Shown here piece by piece: positions 34,828-46,385 of a stretch of DNA of 64,000 bases. Under the pieces are notes generated by a model, which worked only from the letters and a program-made list of their open reading frames with translations, made no database searches and was not told where the DNA came from. The position numbers and the translations under genes are program-made. The stretch covers positions 351,588-415,587 of the forward strand of contig FXAI01000001.1 of NCBI GenBank assembly GCA_900177435.1, read 5' to 3'. Numbering within the stretch: position 1 is the stretch's first letter; the number at the start of each line of letters is the position of its first letter. Source of the DNA: Alteromonadaceae bacterium Bs31 (GTDB lineage: Bacteria > Pseudomonadota > Gammaproteobacteria > Pseudomonadales > Cellvibrionaceae).

Positions 34828-35839
34828 AGGTTGTGGGCTTGGTATAGTAATCAATAAAGGGTGCAGCGAAGTTCATCAACAGTACCGCAAAGGCGATTGC
34901 ATCTGGATAGTTACCCCACACACGAATAACAAATACCAGTATGCCTATCAAAGCCCCGTATATAAGCCGACCGCGATTACTCACGGCACTGCTTACCGGG
35001 TCGGTAACGATGAAGAAAGCACCGAGCATTGTGGCGCCGGAGAACAGGTGAAACAACGGCGAGCCAGTGCTGCTGGAGCTGCCTCCGTCGTAAAAAATTG
35101 TGGCACACAAAGCCAGGGTGGTGAGCATGGCTACAGGAGCATGCCAGGTGAATACCTTTTTATACAGAAGAAATACGCCGCCCAGAAGAAAGGAAAGGTT
35201 GACCCATTCCCAGGCCGCTCCGGCCCAGCGGCCTTGTGAAAACGCGGGTGTAGAGGCATAGAGTTCGGAGAGCTCCAGGCTGGTATTTTGTTTTAATATA
35301 TCTAAAGGCGTTGCTGCGGTGTAGCCATCAAAAGCCTGTACCGCAAATACCTGGCGAAGAGATTCAAGTAAAGAAGGCAGGCTTTGATTGTCATTGATAC
35401 TTGCTGGTGCAGCCCACTGGCTCATTTCCAGAGGAAAAGAAATCAGTAAAACAATGTAGCCAACCATGGCAGGGTTAAAAGGGTTAAAGCCCAGGCCTCC
35501 GTAGAGTTGCTTGGCTACCACAATAGCAAAAAAGCAGCCTGTGGCCATTAGCCACCATGGGGAATAGGGGGGAAGAGCCAATGCCAGCAATACAGCTGTT
35601 ACCGCGGCGCTGCAGTCTTTTAAATAAAATGTAATTGGTTTTTTTCGGGCTTGTAAGGCAAGTGCTTCAAACCCGAGGCAGAATAACAGAGCCGTTAACA
35701 GGTTAAAAATAGTACCCAAACCAAAGTAGAACGTAAGGACAACGATACCGGGCAGGGTCGCCAGTAGTACTGTCAACATTACTGTGCCAGTTGTACCCGC
35801 CGTGTAGGCGTGAGGGGACGAACGACTGATAAATGCCAT
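34805..35839 (-). CDS. rnfD: Rnf complex subunit RnfD
   Basis: The 344-residue membrane protein has about ten helices. The FMN-threonine motif SGATMLGAFFIVTDPVSSA and GGLGFNPFNPAMVGYIVLL are typical of RnfD. It lies 5 bp after rnfC and overlaps rnfG. Confidence 0.96.
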   Translation of the reverse strand: MAFISRSSPHAYTAGTTGTVMLTVLLATLPGIVVLTFYFGLGTIFNLLTALLFCLGFEALALQARKKPITFYLKDCSAAVTAVLLALALPPYSPWWLMATGCFFAIVVAKQLYGGLGFNPFNPAMVGYIVLLISFPLEMSQWAAPASINDNQSLPSLLESLRQVFAVQAFDGYTAATPLDILKQNTSLELSELYASTPAFSQGRWAGAAWEWVNLSFLLGGVFLLYKKVFTWHAPVAMLTTLALCATIFYDGGSSSSTGSPLFHLFSGATMLGAFFIVTDPVSSAVSNRGRLIYGALIGILVFVIRVWGNYPDAIAFAVLLMNFAAPFIDYYTKPTTYGHGANK

Positions 35840-35844
35840 AGTGC

Positions 35845-38124
35845 TTAGCTCCCCACTTCGCTATTTTCTTTTTGGGCTGCCTGGGCTTGATCCAGCTTTG
35901 CTTGCAACTTATCGACACCCATACGGAAAGCGTCTACATTTTCGTTGTTTTCTGCTTCAGCTTTTTGCAAACGCTGTTTCGCTTTTTCCAAACGAGAAAG
36001 CAAGGATTCTAATTGTTGTGCCTGCTTTTCTTCTGCAGAAAGGTTTGCTTGAGCCGCCGCTTTGGCTTTAGCTTTCTCAATAGCTTGCTGTGCAGCATTG
36101 AGTGTAAGGTCTTCCGTTTGGGTTGCCGTTTGGCTTGGCGTTGATGTACCGCTCTCGGCTTTAACCTGAGCAAGCTCGCTCCGGTTTTGCTCCAGTTTTT
36201 CTTTAAGCTTGGCTACACCTTGCTCTAGAGCGGCAAGTGTGGGGCTGTTGTTTTCCCTGGCTTCAGCCAGTTTTTCTTCTGCGCTGGCAAGTCTTTTTTC
36301 CACCGAGGCGATGGCTTTTTCGACTTTTTCCTGCGGGCTGGCCGCCAGTTTTTGCAGTACCCTTTCGCTTGTTGCCGGGGCTCTGTTGGCAAATTCTGCT
36401 AGCTTGTTTTGCGCCTCGTTTAATTTTTGCTCCGCCTGTTTTAGGCGCGCTTTTAAGGACTCGATTCTGCTGTCATCGGCGCCTTCATCTTGAGCCTTTT
36501 GCAGCTGCTCCTTCGCCCGGCTCACTCGGCTTTCCGCACTGGAAAAAGCCCGCTCCAACTTGGCTTTTTCTTTTTCCGGGTCGACTGCTTTCTCACTGGC
36601 TGCGGCAATTGCGGCGCTGACAATATTACTCTCGCCTGAATCGCTTTGCTTAAGTTTGGCTTTTTCGGCCTGAATTTTTTTGGCTTCTTCTGCGGCTTTT
36701 TTTCGTGCTAAGCGCTTGGCTTCTTTTTCTGCTTCCGCTTTTTCTATGCGCGTTTTTCGTGACTCGAAACGCAGCCGGGAGCGATCAGATTTTTCCTTTT
36801 CCTGGTCCTGTTTGCGTATTTCACCTTTCGATGCTCGGTAGTATTGCACCAGCGGTATATTGCTCGGGCATACATAGGAGCATGCGCCGCATTCAATACA
36901 GTCAAATAAATTGTGGCTTCGCAATTGCTCATGGTTTTCACTTTGGGAATACCACAGTAACTGTTGTGGCAACAAGCTGGCCGGGCAAGCTTCTGCGCAC
37001 ATGCCACAGCGAATGCAGGCTTGTGCCGGTGGTTGTGCAGGCATTTCTTCTGTGGATGGCACCAGTACACAGTTGGTGGTCTTTATTACCGGAACGTCCG
37101 CGTGATCAATGGCGAAACCCATCATCGGGCCACCAATAACAATTCTTGCGCAGCGTTCTTGTTGCCAGCCGTGCTCTTTCAATATGTGCTCGATGGGGGT
37201 GCCGAGCGGAACGTCAATATTTCGTTGTTTCGCTAAGGAGTCACCAACAATGGTAGTGATGCGGCTTAGCAGGGGCTCCCCGTATCTTACCGCCCGCCAG
37301 GCGGCAAGCACCGTGCCCACGTTCTGTACCACGATGCCTATTGTTGCGGGAATCGCGCCCGACGGTACCTGTTTGCCGGTTAAGATTTCGATCAGTTGTT
37401 TTTCCCCCCCCGAAGGGTATTTAGTGGGGAAGGAAACAATTTCCACCGAGCTGTTTTGGGCCGCCTTTTGTAAGGCTTCAATGGCTTGGGGTTTATTGTC
37501 TTCTACTCCTATAAGAATGTCTTTGGGCTGCTTGAGCAGGTAGGCCAGTAGTTCTGCACCGGCGACAATTTCTTCAGCCCGCTCCCGCATTAAGACATCA
37601 TCCGCCGTGATATAAGGCTCGCATTCTGTGCCATTTAATATCAGCGTGGAAACGTGTTGATCGCTGCGGGGGTTTAGCTTTACTGCTGTTGGAAAGCCTG
37701 CGCCGCCCATGCCTGCGATACCGGCATTGCGGACAATTTCGAGTAAGTGTTGTGGTGCATGGGCATGGTAGTCTTCGATAGGCGACAGTTCGGTCCACTG
37801 GTCTTTACCGTCTGCCTGTAGAACAATACTCAGTGCGCTGAGGCCGGAAGGGTGGGGAACGGGCCGCTCTTCAATGGCGATAATCTCACCGGAGGTGGGT
37901 GCATGTACCGGCGCACTTACCAGGCCTTGGGCTTCCGCGAGAACCTCACCTTTTAATACTTTCTGGCCTAGCGTCACGATGGCTTGCGCCGCTGCGCCTA
38001 TATGCTGGTTTAGTGGAAGAATAAAATGTTTTGCCAGCGGAATTACAGCGATGGGTTCAGCGGTGGATTGCGCTTTGTTTTCCGGTGGATGAACGCCGCC
38101 ATGAATAGAAAATACGGGTCTCAC
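35845..38124 (-). CDS. rnfC: Rnf complex subunit RnfC with long coiled-coil tail
   Basis: The 759-residue protein binds NADH and FMN ([11 protein letters not shown] region) and has two 4Fe-4S motifs, [12 protein letters not shown] and [12 protein letters not shown], near residues 373-424. The last 300 residues are Ala/Lys/Glu/Gln-rich coiled coil. They contain related modules of about 40 residues, for example [20 protein letters not shown] and [19 protein letters not shown]. Long tails are known in gammaproteobacterial RnfC. It overlaps rnfB by 4 bp. Confidence 0.96.
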   Translation of the reverse strand: MRPVFSIHGGVHPPENKAQSTAEPIAVIPLAKHFILPLNQHIGAAAQAIVTLGQKVLKGEVLAEAQGLVSAPVHAPTSGEIIAIEERPVPHPSGLSALSIVLQADGKDQWTELSPIEDYHAHAPQHLLEIVRNAGIAGMGGAGFPTAVKLNPRSDQHVSTLILNGTECEPYITADDVLMRERAEEIVAGAELLAYLLKQPKDILIGVEDNKPQAIEALQKAAQNSSVEIVSFPTKYPSGGEKQLIEILTGKQVPSGAIPATIGIVVQNVGTVLAAWRAVRYGEPLLSRITTIVGDSLAKQRNIDVPLGTPIEHILKEHGWQQERCARIVIGGPMMGFAIDHADVPVIKTTNCVLVPSTEEMPAQPPAQACIRCGMCAEACPASLLPQQLLWYSQSENHEQLRSHNLFDCIECGACSYVCPSNIPLVQYYRASKGEIRKQDQEKEKSDRSRLRFESRKTRIEKAEAEKEAKRLARKKAAEEAKKIQAEKAKLKQSDSGESNIVSAAIAAASEKAVDPEKEKAKLERAFSSAESRVSRAKEQLQKAQDEGADDSRIESLKARLKQAEQKLNEAQNKLAEFANRAPATSERVLQKLAASPQEKVEKAIASVEKRLASAEEKLAEARENNSPTLAALEQGVAKLKEKLEQNRSELAQVKAESGTSTPSQTATQTEDLTLNAAQQAIEKAKAKAAAQANLSAEEKQAQQLESLLSRLEKAKQRLQKAEAENNENVDAFRMGVDKLQAKLDQAQAAQKENSEVGS

Positions 38125-38723
38125 GCGGCATGCCCCTCATTGCGGTCAGTGGCGATAATATCAGTTGGTTTGGGGAGCTCCCATTTCCACTCATTTAAGC
38201 CCTGTTCCATGGGCAGCATATCAATGCAGTCCACAGGGCAAGGCTCTACACATAAATCACAACCGGTGCACTCGGAGACAATAACGGTGTGCATTTGCTT
38301 TGCCGCACCCAGAATGGCATCAACCGGGCAGGCTTGAATGCATTTAGTACAGCCTATGCATTCATCTTCACGAATAAACGCCACCTTTTGAACTTCGCTT
38401 TCTTCGCCGTGTTCTTCGTCCAAAGCTGGTGCTTCTACGTCGAGCAAGCTCGCCAGTGAGGCGATAGTGGTATGGCCACCGGGGGGACATTTATTAATGG
38501 CGTCGCCGTCGGCAATTGCTTGTGCATAGGGGCGGCAGCCTGGGTAGCCGCACTGTCCGCACTGGGTTTGCGGCAGAAGTTCATCAATTTGGTCAACAAT
38601 GGGGTCGCCTTCCACTTTGAATTTAATGGCCGCGAAACCCAGCACTGCGCCAAACAGAGCTGCCAGGCTACCCAAAGCGAGTAGCGCCCCAAGGATGGGT
38701 TGATTAAGAAGAAGCTCTACCAT
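38121..38723 (-). CDS. rnfB: Rnf complex subunit RnfB
   Basis: The 200-residue protein has an N-terminal helix and a CGQCGYPGC cluster motif within [20 protein letters not shown]. Two ferredoxin-type clusters follow, [12 protein letters not shown] and [12 protein letters not shown]. It is the entry point for electrons into the Rnf complex. It lies 3 bp after rnfA. Confidence 0.97.
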   Translation of the reverse strand: MVELLLNQPILGALLALGSLAALFGAVLGFAAIKFKVEGDPIVDQIDELLPQTQCGQCGYPGCRPYAQAIADGDAINKCPPGGHTTIASLASLLDVEAPALDEEHGEESEVQKVAFIREDECIGCTKCIQACPVDAILGAAKQMHTVIVSECTGCDLCVEPCPVDCIDMLPMEQGLNEWKWELPKPTDIIATDRNEGHAA

Positions 38724-38726
38724 CTC

Positions 38727-39302
38727 TTACACCAGACCGGCAAAGCCCATAAAGGCGAGCGACATTAAACCAGCGGTGATCATACCAATTGCTGCGCCCT
38801 TAAAGGGTTCCGGAACATCGGCCACGGCAAGCCTTTCACGCATGGCTGAAAATAAAACGAGTACCAATGAAAACCCCACAGCGGCACCAAAACCATAAAA
38901 AGCCGATTGGGCAAAATTATGGGCTTTATTGGTATTTTGCAATGCCACACCAAGTACCGCACAGTTGGTTGTAATTAAAGGGAGAAATACACCCAGTACG
39001 CGGTATAGCAGTGGGCTGGTTTTCTCAATAAACATTTTGGCAAACTGTACCACCGCTGCGATAACCAAAATAAAAGAAATGGTTTTTAGATAGCTTAAAC
39101 CCAGCGGCTCCAGTACCCAGCTGTGCACCATGTAGCTGCATATGGAAGCCAGTGTCAGTACAAAGGTGGTGGCCGTACTCATGCCTATAGCCGTTTCCAG
39201 TTTGTTGGATACGCCCATAAACGGGCACAGTCCTAAAAACTGTACCAATACAAAATTATTCACTAATACTGTGCTTAGGAGTATGAGCGCAAATTCGGTC
39301 AT
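38727..39302 (-). CDS. rnfA: Rnf complex subunit RnfA
   Basis: The 191-residue membrane protein has six helices and the RnfA/NqrE motifs [18 protein letters not shown] and [18 protein letters not shown]. It mirrors RnfE in fold. Its start is 2 bp after the metG stop, so the rnf genes are probably co-transcribed with metG. Confidence 0.97.
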   Translation of the reverse strand: MTEFALILLSTVLVNNFVLVQFLGLCPFMGVSNKLETAIGMSTATTFVLTLASICSYMVHSWVLEPLGLSYLKTISFILVIAAVVQFAKMFIEKTSPLLYRVLGVFLPLITTNCAVLGVALQNTNKAHNFAQSAFYGFGAAVGFSLVLVLFSAMRERLAVADVPEPFKGAAIGMITAGLMSLAFMGFAGLV

Positions 39303-39304
39303 GC

Positions 39305-41332
39305 TTACATTACCCGCATGCCAGGCTCGGCACCATCGTGAGGCTCGAGAATAAACAGGTCTTTACCTCCGGGGCCTGCCGCAAGAACCATACCTTCAGA
39401 CATGCCAAATTTCATTTTTCGTGGTTTTAGGTTGGCAACCATAACGGTGCGTTTACCAATTAGATCTTCTGGTTTGTAGGCGCTTTTTATGCCGGCAAAA
39501 ACATTGCGGCTGTCTCCTCCCAGGTCGAGGGTGAGTCGCAATAATTTATCGGCACCTTCAACGTGTTCGGCGTTGGCGATTAAAGCAATACGGAAATCCA
39601 GTTTGGCGAAATCGCCATATTCGATTTCTGGTGCAATGGGCTCTTTTGCTAACCAGCTATCGCTAGCGGAATCTGAAGTGTTAACTTTTGCTTCTTCTTT
39701 ACTGGCATCAACCATGGCTTGTACTTTATCCGCTTCAACACGTGTCATTAAGGGTTTGAATTTATTGATCTGATGCTCACCTAAAAATGCCAGAGGTTTG
39801 GACCAATCGAGTGTGCAGTTCAGAAATTCTTCAGAGGCGGCGGCCGTTATTGGCAGTACCGGCTTGAGGAAAGTCATCAAGGCTTTAAAGCAATTGATAC
39901 CGAGCGAGCACACATCCAGTACTTTCTGTTCGTTACCTTCTTGTTTGGCTAGGCTCCAAGGCGCTTGTTCTGCAATGTATTCGTTCGCCGCATCGGCCAG
40001 GGCCATGATTTCACGGGTGGCTTTGCCAAACTCTCGATTTTCGTAAAGGTTGGCGATAGTGGCTTCTGCATCGATAAACTTTTGCCACAAGCCTGGCTCC
40101 GCGATAGTGCCAGAGAGCACTCCTCCGGACTTTGCAACGAACTTTGCCGTGCGGCTGGCGATGTTGACAACTTTACCCACCAGATCGGAATTCACTTTGG
40201 TAACAAAGTCTTCCAGGTTTAAATCCAGGTCGTCGACCGTATTTGTGAGCTTGGTGGCATAGTAGTAACGCAAGTATTCTGGATTGAGGTAATCCAGATA
40301 GGTTCTTGCATTGATAAAGGTGCCGCGAGACTTGGACATCTTTTTGCCATCAACAGTCAGGAAGCCATGCACGCATACTTTTGTCGGTGTGCGAAAACCT
40401 GTGTCGCTTAGCATGGCGGGCCAGAACAGTGCGTGGAAGTTAATAATGTCTTTGCCAATAAAGTGGTAGAGTTCGTTGGGCGAATCTGCGCCCCAGTAAT
40501 CATCGAAATCCAAGCCTTCGGTTTTGTCACACAGGTTTTTGAAGCTGGCCATGTAGCCGATAGGCGCGTCCAGCCAAACGTAGAAGTATTTTCCTGTCTC
40601 GCCGGGTATTTCAAAGCCAAAATAGGGGGCGTCTCTGGATATATCCCACTCTTGCAAGCCGCCGTCGAGCCACTCTGCCAGTTTGTTGGCGACTTCGTCC
40701 TGGAGGTGGCCTGCGCGTGTCCAGTCTTTGAGAAAGTCGGTGAATTCAGGGAGGGTAAAAAAGAAATGGTCCGAATCTTTTGCGACCGGTGTTGCGCCGG
40801 AAATTACCGATACCGGGTTAATAAGCTCCATGGGAGAGTAGGTGGCACTGCACTGCTCGCAGTTGTCGCCATACTGGTCGGCTGTTTTACAGCGAGGGCA
40901 GGTGCCTTTTACGTAGCGGTCCGCGAGGAAAAGGTTTTTCTCCGGGTCGTAAGCCTGAGTAACAGAACGCACGGAGATATGGCCGTTTTCTTTAAGGCGC
41001 GTATAGATCAGGCTTGAGAGCGCTTTGTTTTCTTCTGAGTGGGTGGAGTGGTAGTTGTCAAACTCTATGAAAAATTCCGCAAAGTCCGCCTGGTGCTCAG
41101 CACTTATGTTTGCAATCTGCTCTTCCGGTGTCAGACCCAGCTGCTCGGCACGCAGCATAATAGCGGTGCCATGGGCGTCATCGGCGCACACGTAGGTGCA
41201 GTGGTGCCCACGTAGTTTTTGGTATCTAACCCAGATGTCGGTCTGGATGGTTTCAACCATATGCCCAAGATGAATCGAGCCATTGGCATAGGGTAGGGCA
41301 CTGGTTACCAGAATTTTTCGTTTTTTAGTCAT
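39305..41332 (-). CDS. metG: Methionyl-tRNA synthetase
   Basis: The 675-residue class I synthetase has [15 protein letters not shown] (HIGH-type motif), a zinc knuckle ([17 protein letters not shown]), and [11 protein letters not shown]-terminal tRNA-binding EMAP-like domain follows ([20 protein letters not shown]). I chose the ATG at 41332, just inside an alternative GTG. It is divergent from mrp, as in E. coli, and leads into rnfA. Confidence 0.97.
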   Translation of the reverse strand: MTKKRKILVTSALPYANGSIHLGHMVETIQTDIWVRYQKLRGHHCTYVCADDAHGTAIMLRAEQLGLTPEEQIANISAEHQADFAEFFIEFDNYHSTHSEENKALSSLIYTRLKENGHISVRSVTQAYDPEKNLFLADRYVKGTCPRCKTADQYGDNCEQCSATYSPMELINPVSVISGATPVAKDSDHFFFTLPEFTDFLKDWTRAGHLQDEVANKLAEWLDGGLQEWDISRDAPYFGFEIPGETGKYFYVWLDAPIGYMASFKNLCDKTEGLDFDDYWGADSPNELYHFIGKDIINFHALFWPAMLSDTGFRTPTKVCVHGFLTVDGKKMSKSRGTFINARTYLDYLNPEYLRYYYATKLTNTVDDLDLNLEDFVTKVNSDLVGKVVNIASRTAKFVAKSGGVLSGTIAEPGLWQKFIDAEATIANLYENREFGKATREIMALADAANEYIAEQAPWSLAKQEGNEQKVLDVCSLGINCFKALMTFLKPVLPITAAASEEFLNCTLDWSKPLAFLGEHQINKFKPLMTRVEADKVQAMVDASKEEAKVNTSDSASDSWLAKEPIAPEIEYGDFAKLDFRIALIANAEHVEGADKLLRLTLDLGGDSRNVFAGIKSAYKPEDLIGKRTVMVANLKPRKMKFGMSEGMVLAAGPGGKDLFILEPHDGAEPGMRVM

Positions 41333-41526
41333 ATCCACAAGGCGGTTGCTGCTGTTTAGGCCATTTTTGGGCGCGCAACTATACCACTAAACAGGGCGCT
41401 TTTCCGCAATAAGTCATTGAAACTGGAGTGTTTTGTATACAGGCTTTTGCGCCTTGATCAGATTGTATCTAAGTCCGCCCGGTGGTAACTTGCCCACCCC
41501 TGACGGCTGTTTTATACGGAGTAAAT

Positions 41527-42612
41527 ATGAGTACAGCGTTAATGGCTAAAGTTCAATCGCGTCTGGAGGCGATAGAGCTGCCAGAGCTTGGACAAAATTT
41601 GAGCCGAATCTGCCAAGTACTGCCCAAGGCAGACGGGCTGCGTGTGCTTATCCAGCAGGGTATGTACAGCGAAGCCCTTAGCGAGAGCCTCCGGAATAAG
41701 ACTGTTGCCGCACTGGCTGAGTTGGCGAACGAGGCCATCGACGTTGAGCTGGTGGTTGAGGTATTAACGGCGCACTCTCTGCAATCAGAAAAGCTGAGCG
41801 CAGTACCAGGGGTGAAAAACATAGTTGCAGTGGCTTCCGGCAAGGGCGGCGTGGGAAAATCCACTACCGCTGTAAATATTGCGCTGGCGCTGGTGCAATC
41901 CGGCGCGAAAGTCGGCATTTTAGATGCGGATATCTACGGGCCAAGCCAGCCGCAAATGCTGGGTGTAAGTCATAAGCGGCCTGAAATGCATGCTGCCAAT
42001 ATGATTGAGCCCATCCCTGCACTTGGCCTGAAGGTGGTTTCCATGGGTAACCTGGTGACTGAAAAAACACCAATGGTATGGCGTGGCCCTATGGTAAGTG
42101 GCGCACTGCAACAGCTCTTGCAAAATACCCATTGGCAGGATATCGACTACTTGATTATCGACATGCCTCCCGGGACAGGCGATATTCAGCTCACCTTGTC
42201 TCAGGCAGTGCCTGTATCGGGCAGTATTGTGGTTACCACTCCGCAGGATATTGCCTTACTGGATGCCCGTAAAGGGGTGGAGATGTTCCGTAAAGTGAAT
42301 ATTCCGGTGTTTGGTGTAGTGGAAAATATGTCCACGCACCGGTGTTCAAATTGCGGCCATGTTGAGGCCATATTTGGTGAGAAAGGCGGCGATAGCCTTG
42401 CCGAAGAATATCAAGTAGCCCTGCTTGGTCGTTTGCCGTTGGCGATGGAAATCCGCGTGCAAACAGACGAGGGTAAGCCTTCTGTGGCAGCCGACCCAGA
42501 TTCTGCGGTAAGTTTAGAATACAAAAAAATTGCCGAACAGGTCGCTATGAATTTGTGGCGGCAATCGCTGGGCGGTCAAAGCGGGCCGGAAATTTCTTTC
42601 AGTGATGATTAA
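41527..42612 (+). CDS. mrp: Iron-sulfur cluster carrier Mrp/ApbC
   Basis: The 361-residue P-loop ATPase has an N-terminal DUF59/MIP18-like domain, then SGKGGVGKST (104-113), DADIYGPSQP and the cluster-binding CSNCG. It delivers Fe-S clusters to apoproteins. The ATG at 41527 gives the usual length; an upstream in-frame start adds 15 unlikely residues. Confidence 0.96.
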   Translation: MSTALMAKVQSRLEAIELPELGQNLSRICQVLPKADGLRVLIQQGMYSEALSESLRNKTVAALAELANEAIDVELVVEVLTAHSLQSEKLSAVPGVKNIVAVASGKGGVGKSTTAVNIALALVQSGAKVGILDADIYGPSQPQMLGVSHKRPEMHAANMIEPIPALGLKVVSMGNLVTEKTPMVWRGPMVSGALQQLLQNTHWQDIDYLIIDMPPGTGDIQLTLSQAVPVSGSIVVTTPQDIALLDARKGVEMFRKVNIPVFGVVENMSTHRCSNCGHVEAIFGEKGGDSLAEEYQVALLGRLPLAMEIRVQTDEGKPSVAADPDSAVSLEYKKIAEQVAMNLWRQSLGGQSGPEISFSDD

Positions 42613-42636
42613 AATCTTAGATAAAGAGTACGATTT

Positions 42637-43206
42637 ATGACTATTAAATCCGACCATTGGATTCGCCGCATGGCGGAAAATGAAGGGATGATTGAGCCTT
42701 TTGAACCAGGGCAGGTTCGTTACGATGCACAAGACAGGCGTCTAATATCTTACGGCACATCCAGTTACGGCTACGATGTACGTTGCTCCAATGAATTTAA
42801 AATATTTACCAATGTACACTCTGCGGTTGTTGACCCGAAGAATTTTGCTGATGACAGCTTCGTGGATATTACCAGCGACGTTTGTATTATTCCCCCCAAT
42901 TCCTTTGCACTTGCACGCACAGTGGAATATTTTCGAATTCCTCGCTCGGTATTAACCGTATGCCTGGGTAAGTCGACGTATGCGCGTTGTGGAATTATTG
43001 TAAACGTAACGCCTCTCGAGCCAGAATGGGAAGGGCACGTCACTCTGGAATTTTCCAACACAACACCATTGCCAGCAAAAATATATGCCAACGAGGGTGT
43101 TGCGCAGATGTTGTTTTTTGAAAGTGATGAAGTTTGTGACACCTCCTATAAAGACCGAGGTGGAAAATACCAGGGGCAAAGAGGCGTAACACTTCCTAAG
43201 ACATAG
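42637..43206 (+). CDS. dcd: dCTP deaminase
   Basis: The 189-residue enzyme converts dCTP to dUTP. It has the conserved [34 protein letters not shown] (catalytic Arg-Cys region), [19 protein letters not shown] and GVAQMLFFE motifs. It lies 24 bp after mrp and converges on can. Confidence 0.97.
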   Translation: MTIKSDHWIRRMAENEGMIEPFEPGQVRYDAQDRRLISYGTSSYGYDVRCSNEFKIFTNVHSAVVDPKNFADDSFVDITSDVCIIPPNSFALARTVEYFRIPRSVLTVCLGKSTYARCGIIVNVTPLEPEWEGHVTLEFSNTTPLPAKIYANEGVAQMLFFESDEVCDTSYKDRGGKYQGQRGVTLPKT

Positions 43207-43228
43207 TAAGGGGAGCCCTGGCAGGCTT

Positions 43229-43870
43229 TTACTCTGTGCTGCCATCAACTCGATATTGTTCGCGCACGCTTTCAATAGAGTTGATGGTTTGAGTGAGTTT
43301 TTTTAACAGTCCATCTTTTACGTCATAAATCCAACCGTGAATGGCCAGCTCCTGGCCTGAGCTCCAGGCATTTTGAACGATGGGTGTGTGGCAAACATTT
43401 GCAACCTGTTGCTTTACGTTCAGTTCACATAATAAATTGACGCGCTGTTTATCGTCGTCGATACCTTTAAAATCTTTTCGTTTGTTGTAATAAACGTCAC
43501 GTATATGCCTGATCCAGTGATCGGCGACACCAAGCTGTTCATGTCCCAAGGCTGCTTGTACACCACCACAGCCATAGTGGCCGCATACAATAATATGTTT
43601 GACCTTGAGAAATTTCACCGCATATTCGATGACGCTGTGGCAATTAATATCTGTATGCACAACACAGTTGGCAATATTTCTATGGACAAATAGTTCCCCC
43701 GGCATAAGCCCAACGATTTCATTTGCGGGTACGCGGCTGTCTGCACAGCCGATCCACAAAAATTCCGGACGTTGCTGTTTGGCAAGGGTAGTAAAAAAAT
43801 CCGGATCCTCGGCTTTTATGGCGTTTGCCCAGCTGCGGTTGTTCTGGAAAAGTGAGTTTAAATCAGTCAT
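43229..43870 (-). CDS. can: Beta-class carbonic anhydrase
   Basis: The 213-residue enzyme interconverts CO2 and bicarbonate. The zinc ligands Cys42, His98 and Cys101 and the Asp44-Arg46 dyad are present in GCADSRVPANE and VCGHYGCGG. I chose the ATG at 43870 (MTDLNSLFQNN), the standard start; an in-frame extension of 40 residues upstream is not expected in the family. Confidence 0.96.
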   Translation of the reverse strand: MTDLNSLFQNNRSWANAIKAEDPDFFTTLAKQQRPEFLWIGCADSRVPANEIVGLMPGELFVHRNIANCVVHTDINCHSVIEYAVKFLKVKHIIVCGHYGCGGVQAALGHEQLGVADHWIRHIRDVYYNKRKDFKGIDDDKQRVNLLCELNVKQQVANVCHTPIVQNAWSSGQELAIHGWIYDVKDGLLKKLTQTINSIESVREQYRVDGSTE

Positions 43871-43926
43871 AGTGCGGGGATTATTATCTTGAATAATATC
43901 ATTGAGTATACTTAAAGCACACGGTA

Positions 43927-45345
43927 ATGAAAACATTCTATTGGCATGATTACGAAACCTGGGGTGCAAACCCCTCGATAGATAGGCCAAGTCAGTTTGC
44001 GGGTGTTCGCACAGACGAAAACCTCAATATTATCAGCGACCCGCTGGTAATGTATTGCAAGCCTCCAGAAGATATTTGGCCCCAGCCACAAGCCTGTCTG
44101 GTTACTGGAATTACGCCACAAAAAGCAAGGGAACACGGCTTAAGTGAGAGCGAATTTATTGCAAAAATCCACCGGGAATTTATTCAGCCAAACACCTGTG
44201 TTGTTGGATATAACTCTCTGCGTTTTGATGACGAAGTAACTCGTTATACCTTGTATCGTAATTTTTATGATCCCTATGAGCGCGAATGGAAAAACGGGAA
44301 TTCTCGCTGGGACATTATCGATATGCTTCGTTTGTGTTACGCACTCAGACCGGAGGGGATTGAGTGGCCAGTGATTGATGAGCGGCCGAGCTTTAAACTG
44401 GAAAACCTTACAAAGGCAAATGGTATAAGCCACATGTCTGCCCATGATGCGTTTTCTGATGTTGAGGCAACTATTGCACTAGCGCGTTTGGTGCGTTCAG
44501 TGCAGCCGCAACTGTATAACTACGTGCTTGCAAATAAAACAAAACAAAAAGTCGCTAGCCTGGTTAATGTTAAAGATAGAAAACCCCTGTTACATATTTC
44601 TTCACGTTTTTCCGCTGTAAATGGTTGTGCCGCGCTTGTGGTGCCCTTGGCTTGGCACCCGGTCAACAAAAATGCCCTAATAGTCTATGACTTATCCGTA
44701 GATCCCCGCGCCCTGATTGACCTGGAGCCGCAAGCAATTCGCGAGCGAATTTATACGGCGGCAAAAGATTTGGCTGAAGGAGAGCAGCGTATTCCTCTGA
44801 AGCTGGTTCACCTTAACCGTTGCCCTGTATTGCTTACGCCAAAAATGCTAGATGACAAGGTCGCTGCTCGTCTCCATATAGACAAAGCGCTGTGTGAAAA
44901 GCATTGGCATCAGTTGCTGAAGGTAGATTTAAGTAGCAAATTAAGCGAAGTGTATCGCTCTGATAATTTTGAGCCTCGTGTGGACCCAGAGCAAAAATTG
45001 TATGAGGGCTTTTTAAGTAATGAGGATAAGCAAGTCTGCTTGTCTCTGCGTGGCGCTAACTCGGTGCAGTTGGCGGAGAGCACTTTTGTGTTTTCTGACG
45101 AAAGGTTAAATGCAATGGTACTTCGTTACAAAGCGAGAAATTACCGTGAGGCTTTGTCTGCTGAAGAGAACGATGAGTGGCAAGAGTTTAAAGATAAACG
45201 TTTAATGGACGGTGGTGAGGGTTGCTTATCCCGCGATGAATTTTTGGCGGAAGTAAGTGCTCTCACCAAAGAGCACAAAGATGATAGCCACAAACTGGAA
45301 ATCTTAAAGGATTTATCGGCTTATGCTGCCGAGCCAGCTTTTTGA
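43927..45345 (+). CDS. sbcB: Exonuclease I (3'-5' single-stranded DNA exonuclease)
   Basis: The 472-residue DnaQ-type nuclease starts with WHDYETWGANPSIDRPSQFA (Asp8, Glu10) and has VVGYNSLRFDDEVTRY. HDAFSDVEATIALARL completes the acidic active site. The SH3-like and C-terminal domains are present. It is divergent from can and its end overlaps a convergent gene by 25 bp. Confidence 0.97.
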   Translation: MKTFYWHDYETWGANPSIDRPSQFAGVRTDENLNIISDPLVMYCKPPEDIWPQPQACLVTGITPQKAREHGLSESEFIAKIHREFIQPNTCVVGYNSLRFDDEVTRYTLYRNFYDPYEREWKNGNSRWDIIDMLRLCYALRPEGIEWPVIDERPSFKLENLTKANGISHMSAHDAFSDVEATIALARLVRSVQPQLYNYVLANKTKQKVASLVNVKDRKPLLHISSRFSAVNGCAALVVPLAWHPVNKNALIVYDLSVDPRALIDLEPQAIRERIYTAAKDLAEGEQRIPLKLVHLNRCPVLLTPKMLDDKVAARLHIDKALCEKHWHQLLKVDLSSKLSEVYRSDNFEPRVDPEQKLYEGFLSNEDKQVCLSLRGANSVQLAESTFVFSDERLNAMVLRYKARNYREALSAEENDEWQEFKDKRLMDGGEGCLSRDEFLAEVSALTKEHKDDSHKLEILKDLSAYAAEPAF

Positions 45346-46223
45346 ATCTCAAGCTCGTATTTTCCGTTTGCCAGGTTGGCTTGAAAGCAGCGGGTAACGG
45401 GAAAGTTTTCTTTCATTATTTTTTCGATGGCCTTCTTGTCTTCTTCGCTGGTTTCTATGCCGAAGCACACCGCCGACATTTCAGCGCTTTCATAAGGTAT
45501 ATCTTCAAACCAGCTGGTGCTGTCCTCGGCTATTGTGGTTTGCGTTGCTTTGCGGAAGCAGCGCCATTCCTGCTCCAGTTTGCGCGCGGGAGATTTTATC
45601 GTGAATAAGCTTTCGAAGTCAGGCCCGCTTGTAGGAAGGTTGTACAGTATGGCGTCAATCTGCTCTTTTAGGGTGGTGATTGCCGGGCGGCTGTTTTTAT
45701 ATTCGATGGCTACAGGCTTATTCGCTGCCGAGCCTTCCTCGCAGCTAAAACGCAGGCAAACGCCTTGGTGGCGATCGGCAAAGTGATCCCATGCGGAGGT
45801 GTTGTCCGGGCGGGAGCTGAAGCAGCACACACGCAAGGTTTTATTGTATTCACGCCAGCTTGCTAGAAATTCCTCAAAACTCTGCATGCGCTGATCCACC
45901 ATTTTGGCTAAAAGCTCGCGTAATACATTTTCTGCTTCTTCGGGTGTACCAAAGCGTTCCTCTTCTCTCCAACGCTTAATTGCAGTGATGATGGGGGTGT
46001 CGCCCCGGGGTTTGTCGGTGGCAAAGATCATCGCGCTTGATAGCTTTATGGCTGACTGAAGTAAAGAGTCTCGATCAAAATTCACTTTCATTTTATGGCT
46101 TGCCTCGAAGGGGTCGCCAAAAACGGAGGGGGAACTCCAGCGGAGCTTTTTGCCGGTTAGAATGATTTTTGCGGTTTCAATGGAGCAATACTTGAATAAT
46201 TTTTCGGGGCTACGTGCGCTCAC
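45321..46223 (-). CDS. DUF2971 family protein
   Basis: The 300-residue cytosolic protein has the DUF2971 pattern: LFKYCSIETAKIILTGKKLRWSSPSVFGDPFE at the N-terminus, RVCCFSSRPDNTSAWDHFADRHQGVCLRF, and the later KLEQEWRCFRK. The function of the family is not established, though members often occur near mobile or defence genes. It overlaps the sbcB end by 25 bp. Confidence 0.85.
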   Translation of the reverse strand: MSARSPEKLFKYCSIETAKIILTGKKLRWSSPSVFGDPFEASHKMKVNFDRDSLLQSAIKLSSAMIFATDKPRGDTPIITAIKRWREEERFGTPEEAENVLRELLAKMVDQRMQSFEEFLASWREYNKTLRVCCFSSRPDNTSAWDHFADRHQGVCLRFSCEEGSAANKPVAIEYKNSRPAITTLKEQIDAILYNLPTSGPDFESLFTIKSPARKLEQEWRCFRKATQTTIAEDSTSWFEDIPYESAEMSAVCFGIETSEEDKKAIEKIMKENFPVTRCFQANLANGKYELEIQKAGSAA

Positions 46224-46385
46224 TGTTTGTCCCTGTTAAGGCTAGCTGACCATTTTGTACTAGCGGGTTGACATATAACTACCATACCCAGTTTAGTCGC
46301 TTTTTAGGCACACTGCGCGATTTACTAGGCCTATCCAAGGGCAGTAGAATAGCCGGCGATTTCATCGATCAATCGAGGTAAGCCC